In this document: positions 26,439-35,915 of the stretch, one piece after another
How positions within the stretch are numbered: the stretch's first letter is position 1
How the letters are laid out: the number at the start of each line of letters is the position of its first letter
NCBI RefSeq assembly: GCF_038181555.1
Contig: NZ_JBBWUA010000006.1
Location: 1-64,000, forward strand
Origin: Desulfitobacterium sp038181555
GTDB lineage: Bacteria > Bacillota > Desulfitobacteriia > Desulfitobacteriales > Desulfitobacteriaceae
DNA: 64,000 nucleotides
Reading direction: 5' to 3'
Translations under genes and position numbers: made by a program
The notes under the pieces: generated by a model
The model's input: the letters and a program-made list of their open reading frames with translations, nothing else
What the model was told of the DNA's origin: nothing
The model's database searches: none

Positions 26439-27582
26439 GAAAGCTTTATCCGGCAGTAAACGATATTGGCTGTGGATCGGCTTCTTACTAGCCGTGATTT
26501 TCATAGGCTTCCTAGCCTATCTGAGACAATATCAGGAGGGCTTAGGTGTCACCGGCATGAGCAGAGACGTATCCTGGGGGATTTATATTTCCCAGTTTAC
26601 CTTCTTAGTAGGTGTTGCAGCCTCGGCAGTTATGGTGGCCATTCCCTATTACCTTCACAACTATAAAAAGTTTGGCAAAATCGTTATTCTCGGTGAATTC
26701 CTAGCTGTTCCTTCTGTCATTATGTGCATCCTGTTTATTTTTGTCGACTTGGGACGCCCTGACAGAATTATGAATGTAATCTTACATCCCACCCCTAATT
26801 CCGTTATGTTCTGGGATATGTGTGTACTAATGGGGTATTTACTTCTTAACCTAGTCATCGGTTGGACCGCTTTAGGCGCAGAACGCAAAGGATTTCCACC
26901 GCCGGCTTGGGTGAAGCCCTTAATCTATCTCTCTATACCTTGGGCCGTTAGTATTCACACTGTCACAGCATTTCTTTACGCCGGCATGCCGGGCAGACAT
27001 CTCTGGCTCACCGCCATCATGGCCGCACGCTTCTTAGCCTCTGCTTTTGCCGCCGGACCTGCCTTACTCATTCTGCTTTGCCTGATTGTCCGGAAGGTAA
27101 GTACCTTTGACCCCGGCAAGGAAGCTATCCAATCCTTAGCTAAAATCGTGACTTATGCTATGATTGCCAATGTATTCTTCTACATTCTAGAGTTCTTCAC
27201 CGCTTTCTATAGCAATATTCCTGGTCACATGCATCCCTTACAGTACCTCTTCGTTGGTTTAGAGGGTTACAATAATCTGGTACCCTTTATGTGGGTAGCC
27301 ACCATTCTGGCCTTCGTCGGGATCTTCCTCTTACTGGTCCCGAAATATCGGCGGAATGAAAAAATCTTACCGTTTGCTCTTATCTCTGTCTTCATAGCAG
27401 CTTGGATCGATAAGGGGTTAGGGTTGGTCATCGGCGGTTTTGTTCCCACACCATTAGAACATGTTGTGGAATATTACCCGACGCTCACAGAGTTTGGCGT
27501 TACCATGATGGTATATGCTATCGGTGCCCTGCTTATCACGATCTTCTATAAAGCTGTTATCGGTGTCAGAGAAGAGATATAA
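26431..27582 (+). CDS. dsrP: DsrP, NrfD-type membrane subunit
   Basis: A 383-residue protein with ten transmembrane segments of the NrfD/PsrC family, which binds menaquinol. It joins DsrO and DsrJ to DsrMK. GTG at 26431 is preferred because GGGGGTGAGG lies upstream; it overlaps the dsrO stop. Confidence 0.9.
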   Translation: MLEKALSGSKRYWLWIGFLLAVIFIGFLAYLRQYQEGLGVTGMSRDVSWGIYISQFTFLVGVAASAVMVAIPYYLHNYKKFGKIVILGEFLAVPSVIMCILFIFVDLGRPDRIMNVILHPTPNSVMFWDMCVLMGYLLLNLVIGWTALGAERKGFPPPAWVKPLIYLSIPWAVSIHTVTAFLYAGMPGRHLWLTAIMAARFLASAFAAGPALLILLCLIVRKVSTFDPGKEAIQSLAKIVTYAMIANVFFYILEFFTAFYSNIPGHMHPLQYLFVGLEGYNNLVPFMWVATILAFVGIFLLLVPKYRRNEKILPFALISVFIAAWIDKGLGLVIGGFVPTPLEHVVEYYPTLTEFGVTMMVYAIGALLITIFYKAVIGVREEI

Positions 27583-27630
27583 ATGTTATCACAAAAAAAC
27601 TCATAATAAAGAACAAGGAGGAATTTTAAA

Positions 27631-27948
27631 ATGGCTGAATTAGTTGTTAATGGAGTGTCCTACGAGTTGGATGAGGATGGCTTCCTAGAAGATGCTTCTG
27701 TATGGAACGAGGATGTAGCGAGAGCTTTAGCTCCTAACGAGGATGTTCCGGAGCTCACAGAAGAGCACTGGAAAATGATCAACTACCTTCGTGATTACTA
27801 TGATCAATACGGAGTTGCCCCCATGGTTCGTAAACTTCTTAAAGACACCGGGTACACTCAAAAAACCATTTATGAACTGTTCCCTACAGGCCCTGGAAAG
27901 GGTGCCTGTAAAATTGCCGGACTTCCAAAACCAACCGGTTGCGTTTGA
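27631..27948 (+). CDS. dsrC: DsrC, sulfur carrier
   Basis: A 105-residue DsrC with the flexible C-terminal arm CKIAGLPKPTGCV carrying both cysteines (C93 and penultimate C104). These form the trisulfide with sulfite-derived sulfur from DsrAB, which DsrMKJOP then reduces. RBS AAGGAGG lies before ATG. Length and arm are canonical for functional DsrC rather than a TusE or RspA homologue. Confidence 0.95.
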   Translation: MAELVVNGVSYELDEDGFLEDASVWNEDVARALAPNEDVPELTEEHWKMINYLRDYYDQYGVAPMVRKLLKDTGYTQKTIYELFPTGPGKGACKIAGLPKPTGCV

Positions 27949-27996
27949 TTCATAGTCGTCCATAGAGGCCCCAATAGAGAAAGGTGTGGTGGGATT

Positions 27997-29499
27997 ATGT
28001 CTAACATCAAGGATCAGGATATACAACAACTAAACAATCTCCATGTCCCGCGTATCGTTATTGGGGCCCCTCAGGGGCGCAGTGGCAAGACAACCTTTAC
28101 CTTAGGGCTCTTAAGAGCCCTAAGACGAAGTGGACACAAAGTCCAGCCCTACAAGAAAGGGCTGGATTTTATCGACCCTAGCTGGCATACTGCAGCAGCG
28201 GAGAGGGTGTCGCGGAACCTCGACCCTTTCCTTATGAGTAAGGAAGATATTTGCCGTTCAGTAGCACTACATTCTTCAGATTGCGAGGTCAGTGTCATTG
28301 AGGGCTCTATGGGTCTTTATGATGGCTCAGATATCCAAGGTAGCACCTCCACAGCAGAAATTGCCAAAATTACCCGATCCCCCCTCCTCTTAGTTTTGGA
28401 TGCGACGAGAATTACTCGTAGCGCCGCTGCTATTGTGATGGGGTGTCAACATTTTGACCCGGAAATCAATATTGCCGGCGTCATCCTCAATAAAGTTGCG
28501 CGTTCACGTCATGAGAAGGTTGCTCGGGAAGCCATCGAAACCTATTGTCAGATTCCTGTCCTCGGGGCGATCCCTAAAGATGCGCAGATTTCCATACCGG
28601 ATCGGCATTTAGGTCTTGTTATGAATGGGGAGATGGCAGAGACGGAACGATTACTCAATCATATTGGCGACGTTATTAGTGAAAATGTTGACTTGTCGAG
28701 GATACTCAGTATTGCTCAAGCTGCGCCATCTTTTGAAGTTTTTCCTCAGGCTGAGTATTTTAGCTTATCTGGTTATAGCCTGAAAGCGAAAAGTCTCTCT
28801 AATCCGCGTATTGGCGTAATTCGTGACGCAGCCTTTAGCTTTTACTACCCGGAAAATTTAGAGATGCTGGAGTCCATGGGAGCAGAGCTGTTTTATTTTA
28901 GCGCGCTCACCCAAGAGGCTTTGCCACAGAATCTTGATGCACTCTATATTGGTGGAGGATTCCCAGAAGTCTTTGCTGAGCAATTAACGCAAAATGTGAC
29001 TTTACGTGAAGATATTCGGAGAGCCGGAGAAGATGGCATGCCCATCTACGCCGAATGCGGAGGCTTGATGTATCTCGGTCGCAGCATTTATACAGGTGAA
29101 AGCCAATATGACATGGTGGGGTTGCTTCCTCTAGATACGCAAATGCAAAAGAAGCCACAAGGGCATGGCTATACCGTGCTCAGGGGATCGGAGGACAACC
29201 TTTGGTTTAAGCAAAGTGTAGTTCGTGGACATGAGTTCCATAACTCCAAGGTCATCAATCTGGACAAAAGTAAGATAAACTTTGGATTTAAAGTTGAGCG
29301 TGGACATGGCATTGATGGAGAGAATGAAGGCATTTGCTATAAGAATGTTTTTGCGGCCTATAATCATATTCATGCTATAGGATGTCCTCAGTGGGCTGAG
29401 CAAATGTTAATTATGGCCCACGACTATCATAAACCAGAGAAAGCGAATAGCTTGCCTAAGCCTAGGCTCACCCGAGTGAGCAAGTATCAATTGGCATAA
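27997..29499 (+). CDS. dsrN: DsrN / CbiA-type cobyrinate (siroheme) a,c-diamide synthase
   Basis: A 500-residue CobB/CbiA-family amidotransferase. N-terminal P-loop GAPQGRSGKTTFT (about 24-36) and a C-terminal glutaminase domain with the nucleophile Cys in YAECGGLMYLG. In dsr operons this enzyme makes siroheme amide for DsrAB and is called DsrN. In a genome with B12-dependent enzymes it could instead or also serve cobalamin synthesis. Location 49 bases after dsrC favours the siroheme role. Confidence 0.88.
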   Translation: MSNIKDQDIQQLNNLHVPRIVIGAPQGRSGKTTFTLGLLRALRRSGHKVQPYKKGLDFIDPSWHTAAAERVSRNLDPFLMSKEDICRSVALHSSDCEVSVIEGSMGLYDGSDIQGSTSTAEIAKITRSPLLLVLDATRITRSAAAIVMGCQHFDPEINIAGVILNKVARSRHEKVAREAIETYCQIPVLGAIPKDAQISIPDRHLGLVMNGEMAETERLLNHIGDVISENVDLSRILSIAQAAPSFEVFPQAEYFSLSGYSLKAKSLSNPRIGVIRDAAFSFYYPENLEMLESMGAELFYFSALTQEALPQNLDALYIGGGFPEVFAEQLTQNVTLREDIRRAGEDGMPIYAECGGLMYLGRSIYTGESQYDMVGLLPLDTQMQKKPQGHGYTVLRGSEDNLWFKQSVVRGHEFHNSKVINLDKSKINFGFKVERGHGIDGENEGICYKNVFAAYNHIHAIGCPQWAEQMLIMAHDYHKPEKANSLPKPRLTRVSKYQLA

Positions 29500-29611
29500 C
29501 TACTTGTTAGCACTTATGCATTGATTTTTAAGTTTTTTATCTAAGTTATTTAAGCTGCTGCTTTAACTTGAATGGTAACTATTTGTATTACCAATAGCCA
29601 TAAAATTTTGT

Positions 29612-29617
29612 TATAAT
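29612..29617 (+). promoter_or_regulatory. Possible promoter -10 of the LysR gene
   Basis: TATAAT in an AT-rich intergenic region of about 200 bases upstream of the LysR gene. No good -35 is seen. Downstream GCTTGAATAAGCTTGAA is a tandem repeat of GCTTGAA that may be an operator half-site. Confidence 0.3.
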
Positions 29618-29706
29618 GAATTAAGGCTTGAATAAGCTTGAAATAATATATACTTATCGATACTACTCGTTCGAGGGAGTTCTTTAGGTGAAAGGAGAAA
29701 ATCTTT

Positions 29707-30681
29707 ATGTTCGAGCAGCAGTTTATAGTTTTCAAAGAAGTAGCTGACACAAAGAACATTACCCTTGCAGCAAAGAGACTTCATATGAGTCAGCCCAGTA
29801 TCAGTTTACAGATTCAAAATCTTGAGGGTCAGTACAACACACGGTTTTTTAACCGGACGAATAAGGGAGTCAGTCTCACTAAGGCAGGAGAGGTTTTTTA
29901 TAGCCATGTTTGTGAGATACTGGACATACTTGATAAGGCACAACATCAAGTAAGTGAGCTGGATGAGGAGCGGCGCGGAGAAATTCACCTAGGTGCGACC
30001 TTAACCATCGGCGAGTATGTTCTCCCCAATCTTCTCGCTTACCTATCGTCAAAGTTGCCTGATGTCGATTTTAAAGTCAAGATAGCCAATACGGAAGTCA
30101 TCGACCAAGATGTCATTGAGGGAAAAATCCACATCGGTCTAATTGAAGGCCCCGAGCCAAAGGGCAGAGGGGTTATTGTAGATAAATTCTGGGAAGATGA
30201 GCTGGTGGTAGTCGTACCCCATTTTCATCCCTGGGCAGAGTATGATAGCATTCAATTGTCCGAATTGCCCTATGAGCGCTTTGTAACGCGGGAAGTTGGG
30301 TCGGGCACCAGAAAAACCATGGAGATGGCTTTAGTGGAACGAGGTCTCGATCCGGCAAAACTGAATATCGCCATGGAGCTGGGCAGCACCCAAGCCATTA
30401 AGCAGGTGGTATGTGCCGGACTGGGGATTACGATTATCTCTGCCCTGACCGTGCGTAAAGAATGCGCCCAAGGAATCCTTAAGGCCCTTCGTATCCAAGA
30501 TGATCCCGTTTATCGCCCCCTGAATATCCTCACCTTGGCGAAATCTTCTCAGACGAAATATGAACGGACCTTTATCAATTTCTTGCACAACCAGAAGCTC
30601 CTTACGGAAATTCTGACGCAAAACTACTGTGCTGAAGGAATGCGTTATATAGATGTCGCTAGGACAGCCTGCGATAAGTGA
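29707..30681 (+). CDS. LysR family transcriptional regulator
   Basis: A 324-residue LTTR. The winged-helix covers about residues 1-60 (NITLAAKRLHMSQPSISLQIQNLE), followed by a periplasmic-binding-like inducer domain (HIGLIEGP). Its position right after the dsr operon suggests a role in sulfur or nitrogen metabolism; CysB/CbbR-like sequences show the same N-terminal block. It overlaps slightly with the regulon of the following nitrilase: the start of that gene is 5-8 bases away, so the two are coupled. Confidence 0.85.
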   Translation: MFEQQFIVFKEVADTKNITLAAKRLHMSQPSISLQIQNLEGQYNTRFFNRTNKGVSLTKAGEVFYSHVCEILDILDKAQHQVSELDEERRGEIHLGATLTIGEYVLPNLLAYLSSKLPDVDFKVKIANTEVIDQDVIEGKIHIGLIEGPEPKGRGVIVDKFWEDELVVVVPHFHPWAEYDSIQLSELPYERFVTREVGSGTRKTMEMALVERGLDPAKLNIAMELGSTQAIKQVVCAGLGITIISALTVRKECAQGILKALRIQDDPVYRPLNILTLAKSSQTKYERTFINFLHNQKLLTEILTQNYCAEGMRYIDVARTACDK

Positions 30682-30685
30682 GGTA

Positions 30686-31552
30686 ATGATGCTGGAAGAT
30701 AAGCGAATCGGCTTAGTTCAGATGGAAGCCCGAGTAGGGGAAACCCGCTCGAACCTTAACGCGATTATCAGATGTGCGGAAAAAGCGTCTAAGCAAGGAA
30801 TTGAACTCTTGTGTTTTCCGGAAAGTGCCCTTCATGGTTATTCACCCGCCGATTCAAGTGAAATTGGCGATTCACTGGATAGTCCAAGGCTTAAGGAGCT
30901 CAAAGAATGTGCAAGAGATTTTAATCTTATTTTGCTGGTGGGCATGGTCGAGCAGATAGGTAAGGGTCAAAACCCTTACTTATCTCATCTCATCCTTTTT
31001 CCTGATCAGGAAAATGCCGTGTATCGCAAGGTGCATCTTGGCCGCAGTGAACAGAATTATTTTACTCCCGGCTCCCAGTTCCCTGTATTTATGGGTAAGG
31101 GAGTCTGTTTTGCAGTAGGCATCTGCTGGGATTGGCATTTCCCTGAGATGGCGGCCATTTATTCCTTGAAGGGTGCCGAGCTGCTTTTTGCACCTCACGC
31201 ATCACCTGTGGTAGCAGGTGATCGAAAAGAAATCTGGAAGCGCTATCTGGGTACTCGAGCCTATGATAACTCTACTTATCTGGGAGCTTGCAATCTTATA
31301 GGTCCGAATAACCGCGGCAAGGTATTCAGTGGTGGAGCCTTGGCTTTTGGCCCAAAGGGAGAGATATTGGCCGAAAGCTTTCACACTCCAGAGGATGACT
31401 ATACCGAGGAAATTCTTATTGCTGATCTTTCGGCGACGAAGATCAACGCTTTACGCAGCGCCGAGCGGGTCTCCATGAAGCAGACGTTTTTTTTGGCAGA
31501 CCGTCGTAAGGAGCTCTATGGAGAGCTCTTAGAGTTAGAAATACCAAAGTAG
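30686..31552 (+). CDS. Carbon-nitrogen hydrolase (nitrilase superfamily)
   Basis: A 288-residue enzyme with the three catalytic motifs: Glu in LLCFPESALHGY, Lys in VYRKVHLGRSEQNYF, and Cys in FAVGICWDWHFPE. It hydrolyses an amide or nitrile (omega-amidase, carbamoylputrescine or related substrate). ATG at 30689 is an equally good start. It is transcribed with the LysR gene just upstream. Confidence 0.85.
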   Translation: MMLEDKRIGLVQMEARVGETRSNLNAIIRCAEKASKQGIELLCFPESALHGYSPADSSEIGDSLDSPRLKELKECARDFNLILLVGMVEQIGKGQNPYLSHLILFPDQENAVYRKVHLGRSEQNYFTPGSQFPVFMGKGVCFAVGICWDWHFPEMAAIYSLKGAELLFAPHASPVVAGDRKEIWKRYLGTRAYDNSTYLGACNLIGPNNRGKVFSGGALAFGPKGEILAESFHTPEDDYTEEILIADLSATKINALRSAERVSMKQTFFLADRRKELYGELLELEIPK

Positions 31553-31643
31553 ATGTAAAAAATAGTGACTAAGCTACTCGACCCAGACAGGATTTTTATT
31601 CATCAGTGGTGCCGCCCTAGCTGCACGGAAGACTGATGCGTAT

Positions 31644-31673
31644 AAAAAGAAAGGCAAATCGCCTTTCTTTTTT
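31644..31673 (+). terminator. Rho-independent terminator
   Basis: AAAAAGAAAGGC and GCCTTTCTTTTT form the stem with T-rich 3' arm. It ends the LysR-nitrilase transcript. Confidence 0.8.
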
Positions 31674-31787
31674 TATTCCTTGCTCAAATTTTGTCGAACG
31701 ATTTATGGACAAGGCCATACGAAAGCGTGCGAAGAGGAACGAGGGACGTAAAAAGAGAGTAATGGGGAAAAAGGGGGAAAATTCGTT

Positions 31788-31832
31788 TTGACATCCATAT
31801 CTAGTGTTGATAATATGAACTAGACACTAGAT
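31788..31832 (+). promoter_or_regulatory. nrdR promoter with NrdR-box-like repeats
   Basis: TTGACA (31788-31793), 17 bases, TAATAT (31811-31816) is a near-ideal sigma-A promoter. Two imperfect matches to the NrdR box (ACACWATATATWGTGT) begin at 31792 (CATCCATATCTAGTGT) and 31824 (ACACTAGATGTAGGGG), 32 bases apart, that is three helical turns as usual for NrdR. The outer halves ATCTAGTGT and ACACTAGAT form an exact inverted repeat. They flank the -10 and support autorepression. Confidence 0.6.
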
Positions 31833-31847
31833 GTAGGGGGTGATGAC

Positions 31848-32312
31848 TTGCATTGCCCATTTTGTGGGAACGATGAGACAAAGGTCCTAGAATCCCGTCA
31901 AGTGGAAGAAGGAACAGCTGTCCGTCGGCGCCGGGAATGCGATCATTGTTCACGACGGTTTACGACCTTTGAAAAATACGAAGACATGCCCTTGGTTGTG
32001 GTTAAGAAGGACGGAAGACGCGAAGAATTTTCCCGGGGAAAGCTGAAGGCAGGAATCTTAAGAGCCTGTGAGAAACGGCCGGTCTCTGTCGAACAAATTG
32101 AGAATATGGCTTACGAGATAGAAAAGAATCTTCGTAACGGCCACGATCGCGAAGTTCCCAGCAAGAGCATAGGCGAAGCGGTCATGAATAACTTGGTCCA
32201 TCTAGATGAAGTAGCCTACATACGCTTTGCTTCAGTTTACCGCGAATTTAAGGATGTCCAACGTTTTTTGCAGGAGCTCCACGAGCTTGTAGAAAAAAAG
32301 GGAAATAACTAA
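31848..32312 (+). CDS. nrdR: NrdR, ribonucleotide reductase repressor
   Basis: A 154-residue repressor. An N-terminal zinc ribbon (CPFCGNDETKV and CDHCSRRFTTFEKYE) binds DNA and an ATP-cone (about 45-135) senses ATP/dATP. TTG is the start with GGGGGTGATGAC in front. It controls RNR genes; the class II nrdJ follows after 174 bases. Confidence 0.95.
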   Translation: MHCPFCGNDETKVLESRQVEEGTAVRRRRECDHCSRRFTTFEKYEDMPLVVVKKDGRREEFSRGKLKAGILRACEKRPVSVEQIENMAYEIEKNLRNGHDREVPSKSIGEAVMNNLVHLDEVAYIRFASVYREFKDVQRFLQELHELVEKKGNN

Positions 32313-32357
32313 TTCCAGGCTTAATCTTTGGGAAGATTTAAGTTTATTAGTGATGCA

Positions 32358-32384
32358 GGGCAATTGGGAAAAGTGCCCATTTTT
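32358..32384 (+). terminator. Possible attenuator between nrdR and nrdJ
   Basis: GGGCA and TGCCC pair across a short loop and are followed by ATTTTT. The stem is only about 5 bases, so it may be a weak terminator or part of a leader fold that tunes nrdJ expression. Confidence 0.3.
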
Positions 32385-32486
32385 AGTCCCTAAGACTGGA
32401 AAAATTAGGCCCTGAGACCTATCCTAAAAGTACGGGATTTCAGCCAAAATAGAAGAGAAGAGTTTTTGAGAGAAAGTTGGGGATTA

Positions 32487-34880
32487 ATGTTGAGTTTCGT
32501 AGAATCATTACCAAAAACTTGGCTCAGAGCCAACCTGACACCGAATGCCCGGGTTATTTTAGAAAAGCGTTACCTCAAGCAAGAGAATGGGAAAGTAGCC
32601 GAGAGCCCGGAAGAAATGCTTTACCGGGTGGCTTCTGTCATCGCCCAAGTCGAAGAGAAGTTCGGCAAAGGGAAAAAAGAAGTCAAAGAGCTGACTAAAG
32701 CCTTCTATGAGATGATGGCCAAGCTAGAATTTATGCCCAACTCCCCAACCTTGATGAATGCAGGACGTGACCTAGGTCAGCTCAGTGCCTGCTTTGTGTT
32801 GCCGATCGACGACAGTATGGAAGAGATTTTCGATGCCATTAAAAACGCAGCGATTATTCATAAATCGGGTGGAGGGACAGGCTTCAGCTTTTCCCGTTTA
32901 CGCCCAAAAAATAGCACCGTCCGTTCCACCGGTGGTGTAGCATCCGGCCCGGTATCCTTTATGAAGGTCTTTAATGCCGCTACGGAAGCGGTGAAGCAGG
33001 GGGGAACCCGCCGTGGGGCAAATATGGGAATCCTGCGGGTAGACCATCCGGATATTCTGGAATTCATTACTTGTAAAGAGGACAACAAAGAAATCACCAA
33101 CTTCAATATTTCCGTAGGAATTACGGAAGCATTTATGAAAGCCGTCCAAGAAAAGGCTCACTATAACCTAATCGACCCCCATTCCAAAGAAGCTGTAGGA
33201 CAGCTCTACGCACCTGACGTGTTCACAATGATCGTAGATCGTGCATGGAGAAATGGCGAGCCGGGCATCATCTTTATTGATCGCCTCAATCGGGATAATC
33301 CTACCCCTCAGCTGGGTGAGATCGAAGCCACCAATCCCTGTGGTGAGCAGCCCCTGCTCCCCAATGAAGCCTGTAACTTGGGCTCCATTAACCTTAAGCT
33401 CATGGTGACTGAAAAAGATGGTAAAGTCGTGGTGGATTGGGAGCGCTTAAGCGCAATCACGCGCACGGCGACCCGCTTCTTAGATAATGTTATCGAAGCC
33501 AACACTTATCCTCTGCCGGCTATTGAAGCGATGGTGAAGGGCAACCGGAAGATTGGCTTGGGCGTTATGGGCTTTGCCGATATGCTGATTCTCCTTCAGA
33601 CTTCCTATGCTTCTGAGGAGGCCGTAGAATATGCTGAGAAGATTATGAACTTCATTCAGACTGAAGCTAGATTAGAATCCCAAAGCTTAGCTGAAGAGAG
33701 AGGAACCTTCCCTAACTATAAAGGCTCCATCTATGATGGTGTCCGTCCTCTGCGCAATGCAACTCTGACCACTATCGCACCTACGGGGACCATCTCCATG
33801 ATCTGTGGAGCGTCCAGTGGGGTAGAGCCTCTGTTTGCCGTAGCCTATACCAAGACCGTCATGGACGGGACTCCTTTGATCGAAGTGAATCCTATCTTCC
33901 AAAGCTTCGCCGAAGAGTATGGATTCGATTCTCCGGAGCTTATGCGAAAGATTGCCGAAAAGGGAACAGTGCTAGGGGTCTCGGAAGTTCCGAATTGGGT
34001 TCAGGAGGTCTTCGTCACTGCTCAGGAGATCGATCCCGAATGGCATATCCGTATCCAGGCAGCCTTCCAAAAGTACACAGACAATGCTGTGTCCAAGACG
34101 ATTAACTTTGCCAATGAGGCTACTCATGAAGATATAGCAAAGGCTTATGAATTGGCTTATGAGCTTAATTGTAAAGGCTTAACTGTCTACCGTGATGGAA
34201 GTCGTGAAGAACAAGTTCTCTCGACTGGAATTGCCAAAAAGACAGACGAGAAGGCAACAGAAGCCAAGGGACAAGCTTCTAATATGGAGAATTCTGATGA
34301 GTTCGTCATTCCTAAGGTGCCTTTCATTCCGGAAGTGAACACCGTTTTACCTCGTCCCCGTCCGACCACTACGACTGGGGTCACGGAGAAGATTCGTATC
34401 GGCTGCGGAAATCTCTATGTGAGCGTCATGGCTGATGAAAAGGGAATCTGCGAGATTTTCACCAACACCGGCCGGGCAGGTGGCTGTTCCTCTCAGTCTG
34501 AGGCGACAGCTCGCTTGATCTCCATCGCTCTTCGTTCCGGTATCTCCGTCGATGCCATCATCGAGCAAGTCAAAGGCATCCGTTGTCCCGCTTGTATCCG
34601 TCGCGAAGGGGTCAAAGTCACCTCCTGCCCCGATGCGATTGCCCGGGTCATTAAGGAATATGTCGAACTAGGCAAAGGGAAAATAAATTCAGTGACCATT
34701 AAAGCCGAACCAGAAGTAGAAGAGAAGCCCGTCCAAAGCAAGAGTGCCTCTTTTACCGGTGGTCAAAAGATCCGCTCTACAGTGGCCGAGGCCAATTCCT
34801 GCCCAGAGTGCGGCATGGGAATCAATCACGAAAGCGGTTGCGTTGTCTGCACCCATTGCGGATATTCAAAATGCGGTTGA
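32487..34880 (+). CDS. nrdJ: Class II adenosylcobalamin-dependent ribonucleotide reductase
   Basis: A 797-residue NrdJ that reduces ribonucleotides with B12 as radical source. Active-site cysteines lie in LSACFVLPIDD and NPCGEQPLLPNEACNLGS, and the phosphate-binding TIAPTGTISMICGASSGVEP loop is intact. The C-terminus has the usual zinc ribbon (CPECGMG and CTHCGYSKCG) with redox cysteines. ATG at 32487 is preferred over TTG at 32466. It links to the B12 biosynthesis implied by dsrN/cobB genes. Confidence 0.93.
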   Translation: MLSFVESLPKTWLRANLTPNARVILEKRYLKQENGKVAESPEEMLYRVASVIAQVEEKFGKGKKEVKELTKAFYEMMAKLEFMPNSPTLMNAGRDLGQLSACFVLPIDDSMEEIFDAIKNAAIIHKSGGGTGFSFSRLRPKNSTVRSTGGVASGPVSFMKVFNAATEAVKQGGTRRGANMGILRVDHPDILEFITCKEDNKEITNFNISVGITEAFMKAVQEKAHYNLIDPHSKEAVGQLYAPDVFTMIVDRAWRNGEPGIIFIDRLNRDNPTPQLGEIEATNPCGEQPLLPNEACNLGSINLKLMVTEKDGKVVVDWERLSAITRTATRFLDNVIEANTYPLPAIEAMVKGNRKIGLGVMGFADMLILLQTSYASEEAVEYAEKIMNFIQTEARLESQSLAEERGTFPNYKGSIYDGVRPLRNATLTTIAPTGTISMICGASSGVEPLFAVAYTKTVMDGTPLIEVNPIFQSFAEEYGFDSPELMRKIAEKGTVLGVSEVPNWVQEVFVTAQEIDPEWHIRIQAAFQKYTDNAVSKTINFANEATHEDIAKAYELAYELNCKGLTVYRDGSREEQVLSTGIAKKTDEKATEAKGQASNMENSDEFVIPKVPFIPEVNTVLPRPRPTTTTGVTEKIRIGCGNLYVSVMADEKGICEIFTNTGRAGGCSSQSEATARLISIALRSGISVDAIIEQVKGIRCPACIRREGVKVTSCPDAIARVIKEYVELGKGKINSVTIKAEPEVEEKPVQSKSASFTGGQKIRSTVAEANSCPECGMGINHESGCVVCTHCGYSKCG

Positions 34881-34976
34881 TATCATGTTCACTGATAATA
34901 AAGTCGGACGCTATTGGGCAATAGAAATTACGTCTTAAGAAGTTAATAATTATTTTAACTTAACCAAATACATCTT

Positions 34977-35016
34977 AGCCAATAACTCAAATATTACGGT
35001 TATTGGCTTCTTTTTT
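34977..35016 (+). terminator. nrdJ terminator
   Basis: AGCCAATAAC and GTTATTGGCT stem followed by TCTTTTTTATT. Canonical and close to the left boundary of the defence island. Confidence 0.75.
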
Positions 35017-35074
35017 ATTATCAATGGAAATTAGATGTTTTCTTCCGGTTGATTTAGAAAAGGAGATAGATACT

Positions 35075-35893
35075 ATGAGTTTACCGGTTCTTAAACATGG
35101 TGAAATTATTTCGCGAGATACTCGAAGCACTATATCAACACGTTATCACAAAGTGACACGGGCAATAAACCGTGAGTTTTGGAACAGCCAAAGCGAAACA
35201 CAAAATAGCCTGTATGTAGGCTCCTATGGGCGCGGAACGGCAATTGACACTAGTGATCTCGATATTTTGGTTGAATTGCCACAAAGCGAATATAGCCGTT
35301 ATGACTTTGCGAGGGGTAACGGGCAATCTCGTTTGTTGCAGGCAGTTCGAAATTCAATACTAATCGCCTATCCACGTAGCGATGTTAGAGCAGACGGGCA
35401 GGTAGTAAAAATCTCCTTCAGTGATGGTATGCAGTTTGAAATACTCCCCGCATTTAAAAATATTAATTGGCTTGGGCAATGGGATGGTACATACAATTAT
35501 CCCGACACAAATATGGGCGGGAACTGGCGATCCACGAATCCAAAAGCTGAACAAGATGCAATGAAGCAAAAAAATAATAGCAGTAGCGGTTTGCTCTATG
35601 ATACTTGCAAGCATCTCCGGAGTGTCAGGGATAACCATTTCAGCAGTTATCACCTGTCAGGAATTGTGATAGACAGCTTTGTTTATATGGCAATGGGAAA
35701 TTGGAGATGGTTGTCTGGGGATGAACCTTCGACCTCAGCAAAGGGCGATTATGAGCGTGTTTTACTTGATTACCTTAATCAAAGAGCAGTGTTTCGGTCG
35801 ACAATTCTTTTGACCGCCCCTGGAAGCGGGCAGGAGATAGATACAAGAAGCAGTTTTGAATGTTTGAAAAAAGTATTAAATTATATTGCTTAA
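35075..35893 (+). CDS. CD-NTase-type nucleotidyltransferase (CBASS cyclic-nucleotide synthase)
   Basis: A 272-residue SMODS-type nucleotidyltransferase. The P-loop-like GSYGRGTAI starts at residue 49, the two metal aspartates are D61 and D63 in TSDLDILVEL, and the third acidic residue is E122 in FEILPAF. This is the catalytic triad of cyclic-oligonucleotide synthases activated by phage infection in CBASS. ATG at 35075 follows AAAAGGAG. It precedes, by 22 bases, a SLATT effector gene. The product nucleotide cannot be predicted. Confidence 0.82.
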   Translation: MSLPVLKHGEIISRDTRSTISTRYHKVTRAINREFWNSQSETQNSLYVGSYGRGTAIDTSDLDILVELPQSEYSRYDFARGNGQSRLLQAVRNSILIAYPRSDVRADGQVVKISFSDGMQFEILPAFKNINWLGQWDGTYNYPDTNMGGNWRSTNPKAEQDAMKQKNNSSSGLLYDTCKHLRSVRDNHFSSYHLSGIVIDSFVYMAMGNWRWLSGDEPSTSAKGDYERVLLDYLNQRAVFRSTILLTAPGSGQEIDTRSSFECLKKVLNYIA

Positions 35894-35915
35894 TGATAGT
35901 AAGCGGAGGAAGTTT

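Noticed and set aside
32313..32486. Cobalamin riboswitch before nrdJ
   Set aside because: The conserved B12-box (GCCACTG) and core are not present.
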